Shown here piece after piece: positions 19,662 to 31,875 of a DNA stretch of 64,000 nucleotides. Position 1 is the stretch's first letter. Every line of letters starts with the position of its first letter. The position numbers were made by a program, and so were the translations under genes. The notes under the pieces are model-generated. The model saw only the letters and a list, made by a program, of their open reading frames with translations. It was not told where the DNA came from and did no database searches. Location of the stretch: assembly GCA_016271365.2 (NCBI GenBank), contig CM057459.1:490867501-490931500 (forward strand). Direction: 5' to 3'. The DNA is from Neoceratodus forsteri (taxonomy: Eukaryota > Chordata > Ceratodontiformes > Ceratodontidae).

Positions 19662-20240
19662 GGTATGGTAAAACCACTAATGACTTGGTTCTCCTGTCTA
19701 GTTCACATGATATCAATGCCATAAATCACCATCTTCCAGCTGGCTTTCATAAGCTGCAAAACTGGCTTTTGACAAATAAGCTTGTGCTATACCTAAAGAA
19801 AACTCAGCTCATGCTCTTCGGTTCTTTGGTCAAGCTTAGGCTGTGTCCTGCCCTGTTAAAGGTTGTGAGTCTTGATGGGTCCCTAGTGGGCACTACATGC
19901 TCCTTCAAATATCTGGGAGTCACTCTTGACCCCCAGTTAGACCTCTCCATACATATTCAAAATGTGTGCAGAGCAAAAAATATCAAACTGGGCCTTGCAT
20001 TTAGGGCTCATGGGACCCTTACAGTAGCTGCATGACTTGGCCCTTGCCAAAGGAATATTTCTTCTCTCACTCAGCTATCAGCTGATAAGCTTTCCCTTTG
20101 CCACAAAAGCTAGCCTTGCCAAGTGGGATGTGGCCTATAATAATATTTGCTGCCTTGTTCTTGCCATCCCTCAACTTACCCATCACTGTGAGTTATACAA
20201 AAAAACTTCACTGGTTGTCCCGAGTAACTATTGATCTTTT
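19662..20240 (+). pseudogene. 2A-type LINE RT C-terminal part
   Basis: Continues after the palindromic insert: LVLLSSSHDINAINHHL, LQNWLLTNKLVLYLKKTQLMLFG and CSFKYLGVTLDPQLDLSIHI (19685-20035), then LPFATKASLAKWDVAYNNICCLVLA-type sequence to 20240. These are the thumb and following segments in the usual CR1/L2 order. A minus-strand CR1 interrupts from about 20361. Confidence 0.75.
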
Positions 20241-20360
20241 GTCCTAGGATGCTTCATTGACAAAATTGTCCATACTGCCACCCCTTCTGCCCATCTAAAC
20301 TCCTCCAGCCAGCTCAGTCATCATACCTACTTACGTCAACTGACTTGCAGTCCTTTCTTA

Positions 20361-22195
20361 TACATAGACAGTGTCGGCAGATAAGGGCCTATGGCCCACC
20401 TAGTCTGCCCATTTGAGCTTGTAAGTTCAGTTTGTTTTCCTAGAAGTCTATTTCCCCTTACCCCTGACCTCTAGAATTCCTTTATGTCTATCCCATGCAT
20501 TCTTAAATCCCGTGATTGTTTCAGCCCCCACCACTTCCTCTGGCAGGTGTTCCACTTGTCCACCACCCGTTCTGTGAAAATTCTTTCTCATGTTTCCTCT
20601 GAATCGTCCTCCTCCAACTTCATCCCATGCCTCTAGTCCTGAAACATCTTTTCGCTTAAAAATAGTGTTTTCCTGCACCTGTTCCTCCTGTAAGATACTT
20701 GTATGTCTCTATCATATCCCTCTCTCCTCCTCTCCTCCAGGAGTACATGTTCAGTTCCTTCAACCTGTCTTCATAGGATTTGTGATGCAACCCATGCACC
20801 ATCTTTGTTGCCCTCCTCTGAACCTTCTCTACCCTGTCTATGTCCTTACGTAGGTATGGTCTCCAGAACTGTACACTGTACTCCAGGTGGGGCCTCACTA
20901 GTGTCTTGTATAGCGGAATTATGACCTCCCTTTTCCTGCTGGTGATGCCCCTGCCTATACATCCCAGCATCCTATTTGCTTTACCTGATGCCTTGTCACA
21001 CTGTTTCCTACCTTGAGGTCATCAAGATGACAACCCAAGATCCCTTTCCTGCTTGGTGCATGCTATATCCTCACCCCCAACTGATATATTGTGCCAGGGT
21101 TTTGTGCCCATATGCATTATCTTGCACTTCTTTGCATTGAATTTCAACTGCCAAACCCTTGACCATTCTTCAAGTTTCTGCAGTCCCTTCTCATTCTGTC
21201 TACACCCTCTGGTGTGTCTACTCTGTTACAGAGCTTTGTGTCATCAGCGAACAGTGAAATTCTGCCTTCTATATCTGTGCAATGTCACTGATGAAGATGT
21301 TGAATAGGACCGGTCCCAGCACTGATCCCTGTGGTACCCCACTGGTCACTCTTCCTCTGTGGAGTGACAGCCATTTACCACCACCCTCTGTGTCCTGCCA
21401 CCCAGCCAGTTACCTACCCACCACACTACTGTTCTGCCCACACCCATATTCCCCAGTTTGTGTAATAGTCTTCTATGTGGCACAGTGTCAAAGGTCTTGC
21501 TGAAGTCCAGATAGGCCATGTCCACTGCCCTCCCCTGATCCACCTCCCTAGTCACCCAGTCAAAAAATTCAATGAGGTTGGTCTGACATGACCTCCCCCT
21601 GGTGAAACCATGCTGCCTTGGGTCCTGTAGTCCATTGACAACCAGATGTTCCACCAATCTCTCCTTCAGTAGTGCTTCCATGATCTTTCCCACTACCGAG
21701 GTGAGGCTGACTGGTCTGTAGTTCCTGCTTCCTCTTTGTTCCACTTTTGTATAAGGGGACTACATCTGCTGTCCTCCAGTCTTTGGGTACCTCCCTGTTT
21801 CCAGTGATTGGCTGAACAGGATAGCCAGAGGTTCAGCCACCACCTCTCTTAGTTCTTTAAGGACCCTGGGGTGCACCCCATCTGGCCCCATTGCTTTGTC
21901 AACTCCTATTACTTCCAGTTCCTTCAGGACCCTTTCTCGTGTAAAGGGACTTGTGTCCATTTCTGCACCATTCTCACCCCTTGTACTCCCTTCAGACCCA
22001 TTACCCCCCTCTTCCTTAGTAAAGACTGAGCAGAAATACCTGTTCAATATGTCAGCTTTACTGTTGTCATCCTCCACGCTGCTCCCATCCTCCCCCTTCA
22101 GTCTAACTATCCCTCCCTTTGTCCTTCTTTTTTCACTTATGTACCTGTAAAAGGTTTTGTCCCCTTTAACCACTGATTTTGCAATGTGTTCTTGT
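20361..22195 (-). mobile_element. CR1 LINE, 5'-truncated, inserted in the 2A-type LINE
   Basis: Minus-strand CR1. From its truncated 5' end: FYRYISEKRRTKGGIVRL and LNRYFCSVFT (linker end), GPDGVHPRVLKEL, MEQRGSRNYRPVSLTSVVGK, QHGFTRGRSCQTNLIEF, MAYLDFSKTFDTV, LFADDTKL near 21235-21255 (intact FADD), RPHLEYSVQFW, VQRRATKMVHGL and a 3'UTR ending in CTTATCTGCC..GTCTATGTATAAG. Four main frames separated by single shifts. The host LINE resumes at 22200 with its GDRAFAA C-terminal box, so this CR1 is younger than that LINE. Confidence 0.85.
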
Positions 22196-22199
22196 CCCT

Positions 22200-22540
22200 A
22201 AAACTCGCACTTTGTCAGGAGATCGTGCCTTTGCTGCCTGTACCCCCAGATTCTGGAACTCCCTACCTGTGCTCACTAGATGTACTCACTCCCATCCCAT
22301 GTTCGAGAGATCCCTATGGACACACCTGAAGTCTGCCTCAACCTGTAACTGTCCCTAGATTGCTTGGTATTTCTTACCCCATCATGGTCACCCAACCCCT
22401 AACCTGAACTAAAAAAGGTGACCATATCCTTTTACTACTCCCATGCACTTAAGCAATTACTGTTTTTAAAAGTTCATTGCACCCTGTCTTACCCTTTTTT
22501 TTATTTTATATGTATGCTCCCCTCCTCGCAACGCTCCCAC
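22200..22540 (+). pseudogene. 2A-type LINE C-terminus and start of 3'UTR
   Basis: Reads TLSGDRAFAACTPRFWNSLPVL then FERSLWTHLKSA and a stop near 22358, the usual end of CR1/L2-group ORFs (GDRAF..APRLWNSLP..FK..LK). The 3'UTR follows to a SINE at about 22540 and resumes at 23061. Confidence 0.75.
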
Positions 22541-23060
22541 TCTTCAGGAGACACCTACAGCCTTTTTCAGCCCTTGCTCACCTACCTGGTGACCGGTGCA
22601 GTCCATGCCCCATGGAGCCATGGTTGTAACCCCAAGGCAGGTACAAGATGGGGGCCCTTACACCCCGATGCATCTATCTTTCATTGGGATGCTGTTGCTG
22701 AGCCAGTAGAGGTATTGAGGATCGGGGCCTGGTGCTCCATCACCCGGGAGTGCTGCAAGGTGTTTTCTGGTGTTCTCTCAATATGCCGTGTCCCCTGATG
22801 TCAGGGCAATTGAGCACTGATGTCCAGCACATTGTCCTCCTGTTATGCGTTAAGCTTGTTGAACCTCGGGTCTTCACCCGGGGCCAGACAAGAGCTGAGC
22901 TCTGGATCCCCCCCTCCCCCCAGAGAAGATGAGCAGTCCTTAGGATGCTCAAGCCTTCTCCCCTCAGCCATCCCTCCAGCTCCCAAGCTCGTTCCTGAAC
23001 CTGAGTCACTGACTTTGCAAGTGGAAGTACAACTGCTGCACCAGCAGGATAGCATCACTC
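22540..23060 (-). mobile_element. tRNA-headed SINE-like element (copy 3)
   Basis: Minus-strand tRNA-like head at 22991-23050: GGTGCAGCAGTTGTACTTCC (box A region) and CAGGTTCAGGAACGAG (box B). It shares GGTTCAGGAA and GCTGAGGGGAGAAGGCTTGAG-like body with copies 1 and 2. It splits the 3'UTR of the 2A-type LINE. Left limit approximate. Confidence 0.5.
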
Positions 23061-23306
23061 ACTCCTACCTTAATTCTGATGTATTCTTCCATGGAATGTA
23101 CATTACCTTCTGCTGTTTTATTGTCTTCACCATTGTGCTTATGTTTACTGTTTACACTGTTTACTGCCTGTACATCCCTTCTTTGTTATGTTGTTATATT
23201 GTTTGTGTAATTTTCTTTGTAATCTCCCAGGTTACACCTAAAAAATGGCGTTTATTGTCTAGTGTGCTTATCCAGTAAACAAAAACTAAATAAATAAATA
23301 AATATA
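23061..23306 (+). mobile_element. 2A-type LINE 3'UTR and tail
   Basis: T-rich 3'UTR ending CCAGTAAACAAAAACTAAAT followed by AAAT repeats. No ORF. It defines the 3' end of the element that starts near 16440. Confidence 0.65.
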
Positions 23307-24049
23307 TGACATGGTCATCTGTCTGTCAGAAGATCTGGGGTGACTCAAACATCATATTACTTCATACGTGATGAAATTGAATAATGAAGCTAATGATGCC
23401 CATTAAATGGATATGTGTACCAAAAGACAAATGATATAGACTGGAATTGTAAGTTAGATCTGCTTGGGGACCATATATATATATATATATATACATATAT
23501 ATATTTTTTTTTTTTTGTGGGCTTGGTGCAGACTCTGGTATACCTTTGATGTCCTTGCAGTCTTGTCAGTTTGCCTTAGGAGTTTCCCTCATGGGAGGGA
23601 CCAGACAGACAGCAGACATCACATGCTTGCTTGCAAGTGAAGTCGGAATGTCAGCTAATGCTGACATTCTAGCTTACATAGTAAGCTGCCTGTTATACCA
23701 AACACCAACTCCACTTAGAAAATGGAGAAGTGAGTAAGCATTTTCAAACATTATATAATGGCATTTTTTACTATGGAGATCCTTTGAGCAGTTTAAAAAG
23801 AAACTTCAGTTGAACGTAAGTGGAGTCAGAATGAAAAAGTTATATAGCTGTGAGGCTACTAAACTTTTGTAATGCTCCCTGATGCATTACATACAGCATT
23901 TTCAAACATTATAGTGAAAATAGCAGCACCTTTGGGAAAAGGAAAAAGTCATATAGAAGGAGAGCGACACATTAAATACAATCTTCAATTATTTTTTAAA
24001 GCAATAAGTCAGTTCAAAAAGATAACCATAAAGGTTTATCAATGGCAAC
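23307..24049. other. Unassigned, with TA/T-run microsatellite
   Basis: A TA dinucleotide run followed by poly-T at 23473-23516. The rest is AT-rich and holds no frame or repeat I recognise. Confidence 0.5.
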
Positions 24050-27000
24050 AGTCTTTAATTTATTTATTTCAAATGTTTCACCAGGAAAGACATACTGAGC
24101 TGGTAACAGTATGTTTCCAGATGCATTCTGGGGGGAAGGAGGAGGGAGTTGAGAATAACAATGGTGCAGAATAAATCAAATACAAAACACAAAATACAGA
24201 ATGCACAGTGCATTAAAGTGCAACAGTAATAAAAGTACAATATAACAGAGTTGGACCATTGCAATAAAATGCAAAATGCAGATCACACAGTACAGCATGG
24301 TGCAAGAGCAATTAAAATACCACATAGCTGGGCAGTCATGAAATGCAGAAAAAAAAACAGTGTAATAAACATGAAAGGTACTGTACAAAGAGCAAGTGCA
24401 AATAGTAACCTGCAGATCAAGATGTGAACTAAGTTAGGAGCAGATTAATGCCATGCAAACTGGGGGATCAAGGTGGTCAAAGTGATATTGCTCTGAACTG
24501 GGTGGGGGGACATCAAACAGTGATGAGGCCTGTCAGTGTGACCTCAGTGGTAGGGAAAATGATGGAATCACTTCTGAAGAAAAGAATTGTTAAGTACCTA
24601 GAGGCCAGTGGGGCACAGGACCCAAGGCAGCATGGATTCACAGGGGGGAAGGTCATGTCAGATGAATCTAATTGATTTCTTTGACTGGGTGACCAAAGTA
24701 GTAGACCAGGGAGGGGCTGTGAACATGGCCTACCTAGACTTTAGGAAGGCATTTGACATAGTCCTACACAAAAGATTAACAAACAAATTAGCCAGCCTGG
24801 GAGTGGGTCCCAAGGTGGCAGCCTGGGTAAAACATTGGCTGGACAACACGACACATAAGGTAATAGTAAATGGAGTCTACTCTGAAGAAAGGGGGGTTAC
24901 TAATGGGGCACTGCAAGGTTCAGTACTGCGTCAGGTCCTTTTTAATGTCTTTATAAGTGACATCACAGAGGGCCTGGAATGAAAAGTATGCCTCTTTGCA
25001 GATGACACAAAGATCTGCAACAGAGTTGATATGTTAGAGGGGGTGGAAAGGATGAGAAAGGACTTGGCAAGGTTGGAGGAATGGTCCGAAGTATGGCAGC
25101 TTAGATTCAATGCAACGAAGTGCAAAGTAATGCACCTGGGAAAAGAAATCCAGGGGAAGAGTACACAATGAGTGGGAAGGTAGTAACAACAACAAAAATG
25201 GAAAGATACCTGGGGGGTAGTCATATCAGATGATGTAAAGGCTAGCAAGCAATGTGAGAAGGCAGTAGGGATTGTTGGGGGATACTGGGATGTATAGGAA
25301 GAGGCATCACCAGTAGAAAACAGGAAGTTGTTATCCCTCTGTACAGACAGTTGGTGAGACCCCATCTGGAGTACTGCGTGCAGTTCTGGAGACCCCATCT
25401 CCACAAGGACATAGACAGGATGGAGGCAGTCCAGAGGAGGGCAACTAAAATGGTGCAAGGTATGCAACAGAAGCCATATGAAGAGAGATCAAAGGAGCTT
25501 AATATGTACTGTATACCCTAGAGGAAAGGAGGGAGAGGGGAACATGATAGAAACTTTTAAGTACCTCAAGGGAATCAACAAAGTCCAAGAGGGTAGTATC
25601 TTTCAGAAAAAGAGATGTGCAAGAACAAGGGGACACAATTTGAAGATTGGGGGATGGCTCAAGGGCAATGTGAGGAGGTATTTTTCACAGAAAGGGTGGT
25701 GGACACATGGAATGGCCTTCCTGAGGAGATTGTGTGGTCAAAAAAAGTGGGGGAATTCAAGAACACATGGGACTGACAAAAGGCAATTCTTGTGGAGGGC
25801 AAGAAGAAATAGGCTGTTGGTTAACTAGGATCTGCAGCTTATCTAGTAGGTAGGGAAATAAGCAGAATAGGTGGGCTAAGTGGTCCTTATCTGCCATAAA
25901 AGTCTATGTTGCTATGTTCTATGTTTCTATGTTTCTATGAGGGATGGGGTCATTATGACAGGGGTCAGGTGCAATTGCAGGAAGGAGTAGTAAAGCCACA
26001 AAGAAGGGACTTGAGAGAGAAGAAAGAAGAGTCAGAGTGGATAGACAAGGGCAGAGAGGACCAGAGCTTGGGAAAACAATACAAGAAAGTAGCTTGACTT
26101 ACAATAGTTTTCATGGAATGAAAAGGGAGAAGGAATGGGATCCAGTATTCCAGACAGGGTAGGAGGAAGGATGGGCAAGAGAAGAGGACAGGAAGGTAAA
26201 GAAGGAGAGGGCCAACCCAGCATTTGGTGGCGAAGGAGGCACATAAGCGAGGTGCCTGGCAGCAAGAGCAGGGAAGGATAGGCAGGAGTAAATAGAGCAC
26301 TGGTAGATAACAAAGGGCAGCCCAAGGCAAAACATCAAAAAGAGTGTAAAAGGTGATCCAGTCTGGCAAGTGGGGACTTGTGAGCATTGTTGTAGACAAT
26401 GTCACTATAGTCAAAGATGGGGCTGCTCATCTTGGACATTAACTCTCGGCAATCAGGAAGTGGGATGCTGGTTTTGTTCCTGCAAAGCACACCCACTTCA
26501 GGGTGGAGTTTTTGGTTTATGACATCTATGTGCACAGAAGAGTCAAGGAGATGGTCTAGCCAGATCCCACATTATTTGAAGAAGGAGGCATTTTCAGTTT
26601 TTGTGCCACTGAGTGTGTGGTGAGCCTCTGCTGGAAGCTAAAGATCATGAAGACCACTTTCTTGGCATTAAGGGAAGGATGGTTGGACCAGAACCAGTAC
26701 TGGATGCTGTCAAAATCTTGTTAGAGTCAGACAACAAGGTCTACAGCATATGGTCCAGAGGCAAATAGCACAGTGTCATTTGCATATATGTGAATGGGCA
26801 CAGAGGGACAGGCAGTGGGAAGGTCATACAGAAATATGGAAAAAGTATGGGACCAGAATGGATCTTTGGGGAATACCTAAGCAGGTGCGGGGTAGGGGAA
26901 TAAGATATCTCCAACATGGAAAGCTTACAACCTGCCTCAAGGTAGGAATGGAACCAGTTGATGGAGGAGGCACTATGCAGCATGGTCTGCCATATTAAGC

Positions 27001-28200
27001 TTGCCCAGGAGAAGAGGGTAGGAGATGGTGCTGAAAGCTTTGGACATGTCAACAAAGGTGGCTGATATGAGGCTGCATGTTCCACTCCTGACAGGATGGA
27101 GTCAGTGAGCCAGTGGAATGAGGTGGCAGTGGACTGGGACTTTCTGATGCCAGAATGGTAAGGAGTGAAAAAAGGAGGAGGAGCTGAGGAAATGTGAGAG
27201 CTGAGACTGAACAAGGTTTTCCTGGAGCTTGGCCAGGGTGGAGAGGAGAGAGATAAGGCAATAGTTGCAAAAAGAGAAAGAATCACCCTTTTAGGGAATG
27301 GTATGACAGTAGCCTGGTCCAGACATCCAAGACAGAGGTTGACGAGAAGGAGAGGTTGAGGTGGTGGGTTATAGGGATGACAATCACAGGGGCAGAGAGG
27401 TGAAGAAACGGGGGGTCAGGACCGTCAGGATTCATACCCTTTTAGGGGTTAAATGCAAGACTGACTTTAAAGGATTCAGAAGGAGTGGAAAAGGAAAAGG
27501 AGAAATAGTGCAAGGATGAGGGTAAGGGGGTAGAGAGAAGGGAGTGGGAAAACATATGTGGCACAAATGATGAAAAAGGATTTGAAAGAAGAAGCTATGG
27601 TGGCAGGATCAGTGATCAGTGATTTAGGAGTTCACAACCTTGGATGAGTGGGAAAGACTAGGTTTTGAGCGGTAGAAACGGGAACAGATTGCTTTCTAGA
27701 ACTTGAAGTGGTGATGAAGGTTGTTCTGGAATGTGATGTGTAGTACTCAGATTTCACACACTTGGTGGGTTTTATGCAAGCTTTGTGAAGGGTCTGGTAA
27801 CTTAATAGGGCAGTATAGGATCTGGTGACCTTGTAGTATGGCCAGGCTAGGATGCTGGCTCAAAGCACACCAAAAAGCTCAACAGAGATCCAGGGTAGGT
27901 GGGAACCCTGGACCCTGGTTTTCTGAGGTAGCATGGTGGTCCCAGACAGTCATAAATTTGGTTTGGAAGTATTTGAGGGCAGAATTGATGCCACTGGTTG
28001 TTGCTAGATGGGCCCAGTCAGTATACAACAAGTCAACATGGAGGGACGACAAGTCCAGTGACCTGAAGGATCGAAGGAGGATGATTTCTGGGAGAACTTT
28101 AGGGCAGTGGACCTTATGGCCACAATAGCCCATATGGTGGTCACTGATGGTGTCAGTGAGAATGCCTGCATCCACAATATGGTGTGACATATTAAGGCTG
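24050..28200 (-). mobile_element. LINE of the 2A-type group, minus strand, split by CR1
   Basis: The 3' end is at 24050-24425 (complement reads CAGCTCAGTATGTCTTTCCTGGTGAAAC then an AAATAAATAAA-type tail, a family shared with 36118, 60841 and 61753). After a CR1 insertion (24430-25939) the ORF continues leftward-coded: KLWSSLPLSIHSDSSFFSLKSLL C-terminus (25965-26414), IFDYSDIVYNNAHKSPLARLDHLL (26335-26535), RT (26741-27286, with YHSGIRKSQSTATSFHWLTD and a broken YADDT-like MQMTLCYL) and the endonuclease end ILTDTISDHHMGYC (about 28140). 5'-truncated near 28200. Motifs match the element at 36118-40900. Heavily frameshifted. Confidence 0.7.
24430..25939 (+). mobile_element. CR1 LINE, RT half with 3' end
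   Basis: 5'-truncated plus-strand CR1. VSVTSVVGKMMESLLKKRIV and GAQDPRQHGFTGG (24448-24675), LIDFFDWVTKVVDQGGAV, MAYLDFRKAFDIV (motif A) and GALQGSVLRQVLFNVF (24608-24980), LFADDTKIC at 24989-25018 (intact FADD), then QLRFNATKCKVMHLG, RPHLEYCVQFW and VQRRATKMVQGM (25340-25460). The 3'UTR ends with CTTATCTGCCATAAAAGTCT and ATGTTTCT repeats at 25893-25939. It lies within a minus-strand LINE and is therefore younger than it. Confidence 0.88.
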
Positions 28201-28473
28201 ATCAGTTATTTAATTTTATTTTAATGATACAGACCATCATTACTGCAGAAACAAATGTGAATATATATTTAAGGAAATTGAATCTATTAGTTATGATGAA
28301 CATAATACAATTCATGGGCACTCTTTTTATGCCATTTCCGTCATTTAAAATACAAGTTAAGGACTGAGTAAAGATACTCTAAAGGCAAGGAAGTATCACT
28401 ATACCCAGATTTTAGGGTAATAGGAAATCGATCCTTTCCAAGAGTATGATTTAGGGATGTAGAATATTAAAGG
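28201..28473. other. Unassigned AT-rich DNA
   Basis: No open frame or recognised repeat. Confidence 0.4.
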
Positions 28474-28614
28474 AATAATGCATAACAGGGTGTGTGTCAT
28501 GCTGGGATAACGCCACGCCTGAGATGGGGTTGGGCATGAGGCCGTAGGCTGAGTGCATCCAATGCCCCAGGCGTGGTGTTATCTCAAGCTACACGCACCC
28601 TGGAGTGCATTATT
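28474..28614. repeat. Foldback (imperfect palindrome), MITE-like
   Basis: Left arm 28474-28531 (AATAATGCA..CAGGGTGTGTGT..GATAACGCCACGCCT) and right arm 28558-28614 are imperfect inverted repeats with a short centre. The single-stranded form would be a long hairpin. No coding capacity. A weaker relative (GGGATAATGCC..TATAATGCATTATA) is at 28763-28845. Confidence 0.6.
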
Positions 28615-28893
28615 CTTATTATATAATGGCTTGTTGTTATATATAAAATAAAAAAATAATTTTAAAGAATGTTTTTATTAGTGTGGAAAATATTTTTGTT
28701 TCTTAAGAGGAGATGCACAAGAAGAGGGCAGCCAATAATGAGAGTAGAGCTGTGGCATCGTGTTGGGATAATGCCATGGGTCCAGTCCCAAACTGACCAA
28801 TCACAGTCCAAGATTCTTTCTTGCCATTGTATAATGCATTATAGCACATACAGGCTGGAATTGATGTATTTACTTTCTTTTAGATTTATTTAT

Positions 28894-31480
28894 TTAAAGG
28901 AGTAGTACAGCCTCATATCTTGTAAATATTATTTGTTTCCTGATCAACAGACAACTCTTCTTGTGTAGTTATTGGGGATAGATCTCCTCTCCAATTTAGA
29001 TACTTCAAAAAGTGCAGGTACAGACTCCCTGGACCCCTACTTCCTCAAGATTGCATCTCAAGTCTTATCTGGCCCCCTCACTCATCTCTTCAATCTTTCC
29101 CTCACCACTGGATCCATTCCCTCCACTTGGAAAACAGCTCAAGTAGTTCCTTTACTCAAATCTGGTGATCCCATGGACCTCAATAATTACAGGCCCATTT
29201 CCATCCTATCAGTTCTATCCAAGATGCTCGAAAAGTTAGTAAACTCACAATTAAGGGACTACCTGGATAACAATAACCTCCTAAATACAGCACAATCAGG
29301 ATTTAGATCAAGGCATAGCACCATTTCGGCCCTAGCCAAAGTAACCAATGACTGGCAGATTGCTATGGATAAGAAGAACAGTACCTGTGCTGTGTTCCTG
29401 GATTTGAGCAAAGCATTTGACACAGTGGATCATGAATCACTAATCACCTCCCTTGGCTCACTAGGGTTGGATTCCCCCTTCACTCAGTTGGTTCAAGTGC
29501 TATCTATCAGATAGGTCACAACTGGTAAAAAATGGAAACTACCTATCCACCTTAAAACCACTGTTAAGAGGTGTACCACAAGGCTCTATTCTTGGCCCCA
29601 TCTTCTTTGCCATCTATATTAATAATATTGATGCCAACCTCACTCAATCCAACATCCATCTGTTTGCTGATGATACTGTATTATATGTTAGCAATCCTTC
29701 ATTATCTAAAGCCTGTGAACTGCTACAATCTGAATTTTCCATCCTACAACACAACCTACTAGATAAAAAACTACTTCTAAATGCCAAAAAACAAAAGCTA
29801 TGTTCTTTACTTCAAAGAGTTGCTCTGCCACTACCCCACCATCCACCACCCTACAACTAACCACCTTACTTGGAGAGAAGCTGGAATTCATTGATAACTT
29901 CAAATACCTTGGAGTCTGGATTGATAACAAGCTTGACTATTCTGTCCATATTGAGGAGCTACTAAAGAAACTGAGACAAAGGCTTGGTTTATTTTTAGAA
30001 TAAAGCACTACCTCAACAGAGACTCCAAAAAAAGATTAATCCAGGCTTCATTCCTATCCCTCATTGACTATGCTGACTTTCTGTACGGACATTGTTCACT
30101 CCCCCTCTTAAATAAACTGGACACCCTATACCACAGGTCCATCAGATTCATTACTGACCTTCCTTCAGCACCATCATTGCTCCCTTTATAAGGCAGTTAA
30201 CTGGACATCATTACAACACAGAAGAAATAGGAATGCTGCAATTTGATATTCAAAGCCTTATCAGGCAAGCTACCTACCTATATCTCAGACTGTTTTACTC
30301 AAATTACTTCTAAGCCATACAACCTAAGGATCAGCAAAATTATCATTCTTAAGGTCCCCAATGTCTGCACCCAGTTTGGGAGGGCTGCTATCAGCTACTC
30401 ACTAGCAATTGTTTGGAATTCACTCCAAAAAACCATGAAGCTAAATAACCTCCTAACCATAATATCCTTCAAAAGATTATTCACCACCCTATTCCCAGAA
30501 CTCTGCAACTGCTTCCACAAAGCCTAAACCCCGGCCCTACCTATCCCCCCCTTTCTTTTTTCGTGTTCCTATATGCTGATAAAACTCCCGCTTCCAGTCC
30601 CAAGATTCACCCTCAAAATGCCTGCTAGGTCCTATAATCTACATATTACTCCTGATGTGTCCATTGCCTTCTGTCTCACAGATTAATAGTTTTAATGTGC
30701 ATACATATATGTATATTGTTATATATTAGCACTTATGTCATTGTATTACTGTTTATGTTACCACTGTCATTGTATTACTGTTTATGCTACCCTTGTCAAT
30801 GTATTAACACTTGCACTTCTTGACCACTCAGGTCCATCTTGTAAATGAGCTATGCTCAATGATGTTCGCCTGATTAAATAAAGATTTTGATTGATTGATT
30901 GATTGATATGTGTTTACTTTAGTTTATTTTCATTGTTCATATCAGTCCCTGTAACTATCATGGGGTCTCCATTTTATCTTTGCTGAAATCTCATTGTGCC
31001 TGACAACTGCATAAGCATATGAGAACATGAAGCTTCAGGACCCTTTAGACTCCACAGTGTGCCTATCTGTTTGCTTAGAATTCAACAAAACAAGTTACAG
31101 TAAGGTGTGAAATGCCATATTTAACTTCATTTAGCTTTACAAACTAAGGTGTAATGCATGATTTTTTTTCATTTAAAGCTGAATTCAGTTTGTGTGTTTC
31201 TAGAGAGTATTTTTCAGGTTATGTGTACTTTCAGCATAGAGATACATGATGTAAAAGGGTGCCATGGCATCATGTTCTCATATACTAATACAGCTCTCTG
31301 GAATAATGAGATTTCAACAACAAGAAAATGGAGACCCCCAGGCTAGTTACAGGGTTGGTGTGAGCAGTAAAAACAAACCAAATCAAGCACATATATCATC
31401 AAGAGCAACACAGAAAGAGTTGTCTGCTGACAAGGAAACAAATAACATTTACAAGATATGAGGGTGTACTACTCCTTTAA
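28894..31480. mobile_element. T2-like MITE with TTAA target duplication, carrying a LINE
   Basis: TTAA at 28894-28897 and 31477-31480 flank inverted termini AGGAGTAGTAC (28898..) and GTACTACTCCT (..31476). The terminus fits the AGGRR start of T2-type MITEs with TTAA duplication described in Xenopus. The inverted arms are long, about 180-220 bp: 28898-28966 plus 30906-31040 on the left, matching 31255-31476 on the right. The LINE at 28967-30905 sits inside the left arm; without it the MITE is about 640 bp. No transposase is encoded. Confidence 0.7.
28967..30905 (+). mobile_element. CR1/L2/Rex1-group LINE, 5'-truncated, TTGA tail
   Basis: RT from the fingers: SAGTDSLDPYFLKIASQVL, NNYRPISILSVLSKMLEKL, QSGFRSRHSTISALAK, AVFLDLSKAFDTVDH (28972-29514), then in other frames GVPQGSILGPIFFAIYINNI and LFADDTVLYV (about 29570-29690, intact FADD), KLEFIDNFKYLGVWIDNKLDYSVHI (29800-30003), and the C-terminus FGRAAISYSLAIVWNSL..FKRLFTTLF (30243-30527). 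The 3'UTR ends TTAAATAAAGATTTTGATTG plus TTGA repeats (30889-30905). The fragment at 47627-48355 has the same tail in reverse. Dead by frameshifts. Confidence 0.8.
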
Positions 31481-31875
31481 GCCATAATTATTTAAAGTGA
31501 TATATTCAGAAAACATTGGGTGTATTATAGTTAATGTTTTTTTATGTTAAAACAAAAACTACTTGGCATAAAGTTAAGACTGTCCTGCTTTTATTTCTTT
31601 TTGGGTTGAACGCCAGTTGCCTACATTCTCCTCCCCAGAACCCCAGAATATTTTATACAATGGGATCGAGACACTAACGAGTCCCCAGTCACCACCACCC
31701 CCCATTTTCATACATGATTTAACTATGTTTTGGCCATGGTCATAAAAGCATGAGATAGCAACCAAATTTAGAATTTTTTTTTGCAAATCAGACTTCAGAA
31801 TCTGAAAGGCTACCTAATATAGATAATATCAATTAACACACTTTATGAAAAGAAAATAAGATTTACACACATAAA

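Larger units (their letters stand above)
16440..23306 (+). mobile_element. 2A-type LINE (CR1/L2 group), full span with four insertions
   Basis: Plus-strand LINE whose parts occur in order: leader (16440-16720), 2A-like peptide and endonuclease (16724-17817), linker (18325-18650), RT (18860-19345, then 19662-20240), C-terminal domain (22200-22365) and a 3'UTR ending in an AAAT-repeat tail (23276-23306). It is interrupted by a hairpin SINE-like element (about 17893-18320), a palindromic GC-rich insert (19345-19661), a minus-strand CR1 (20361-22195) and a SINE (about 22540-23060). Removing them restores the order of protein motifs, which supports a single original element. Frames are broken throughout. 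Confidence 0.75.
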
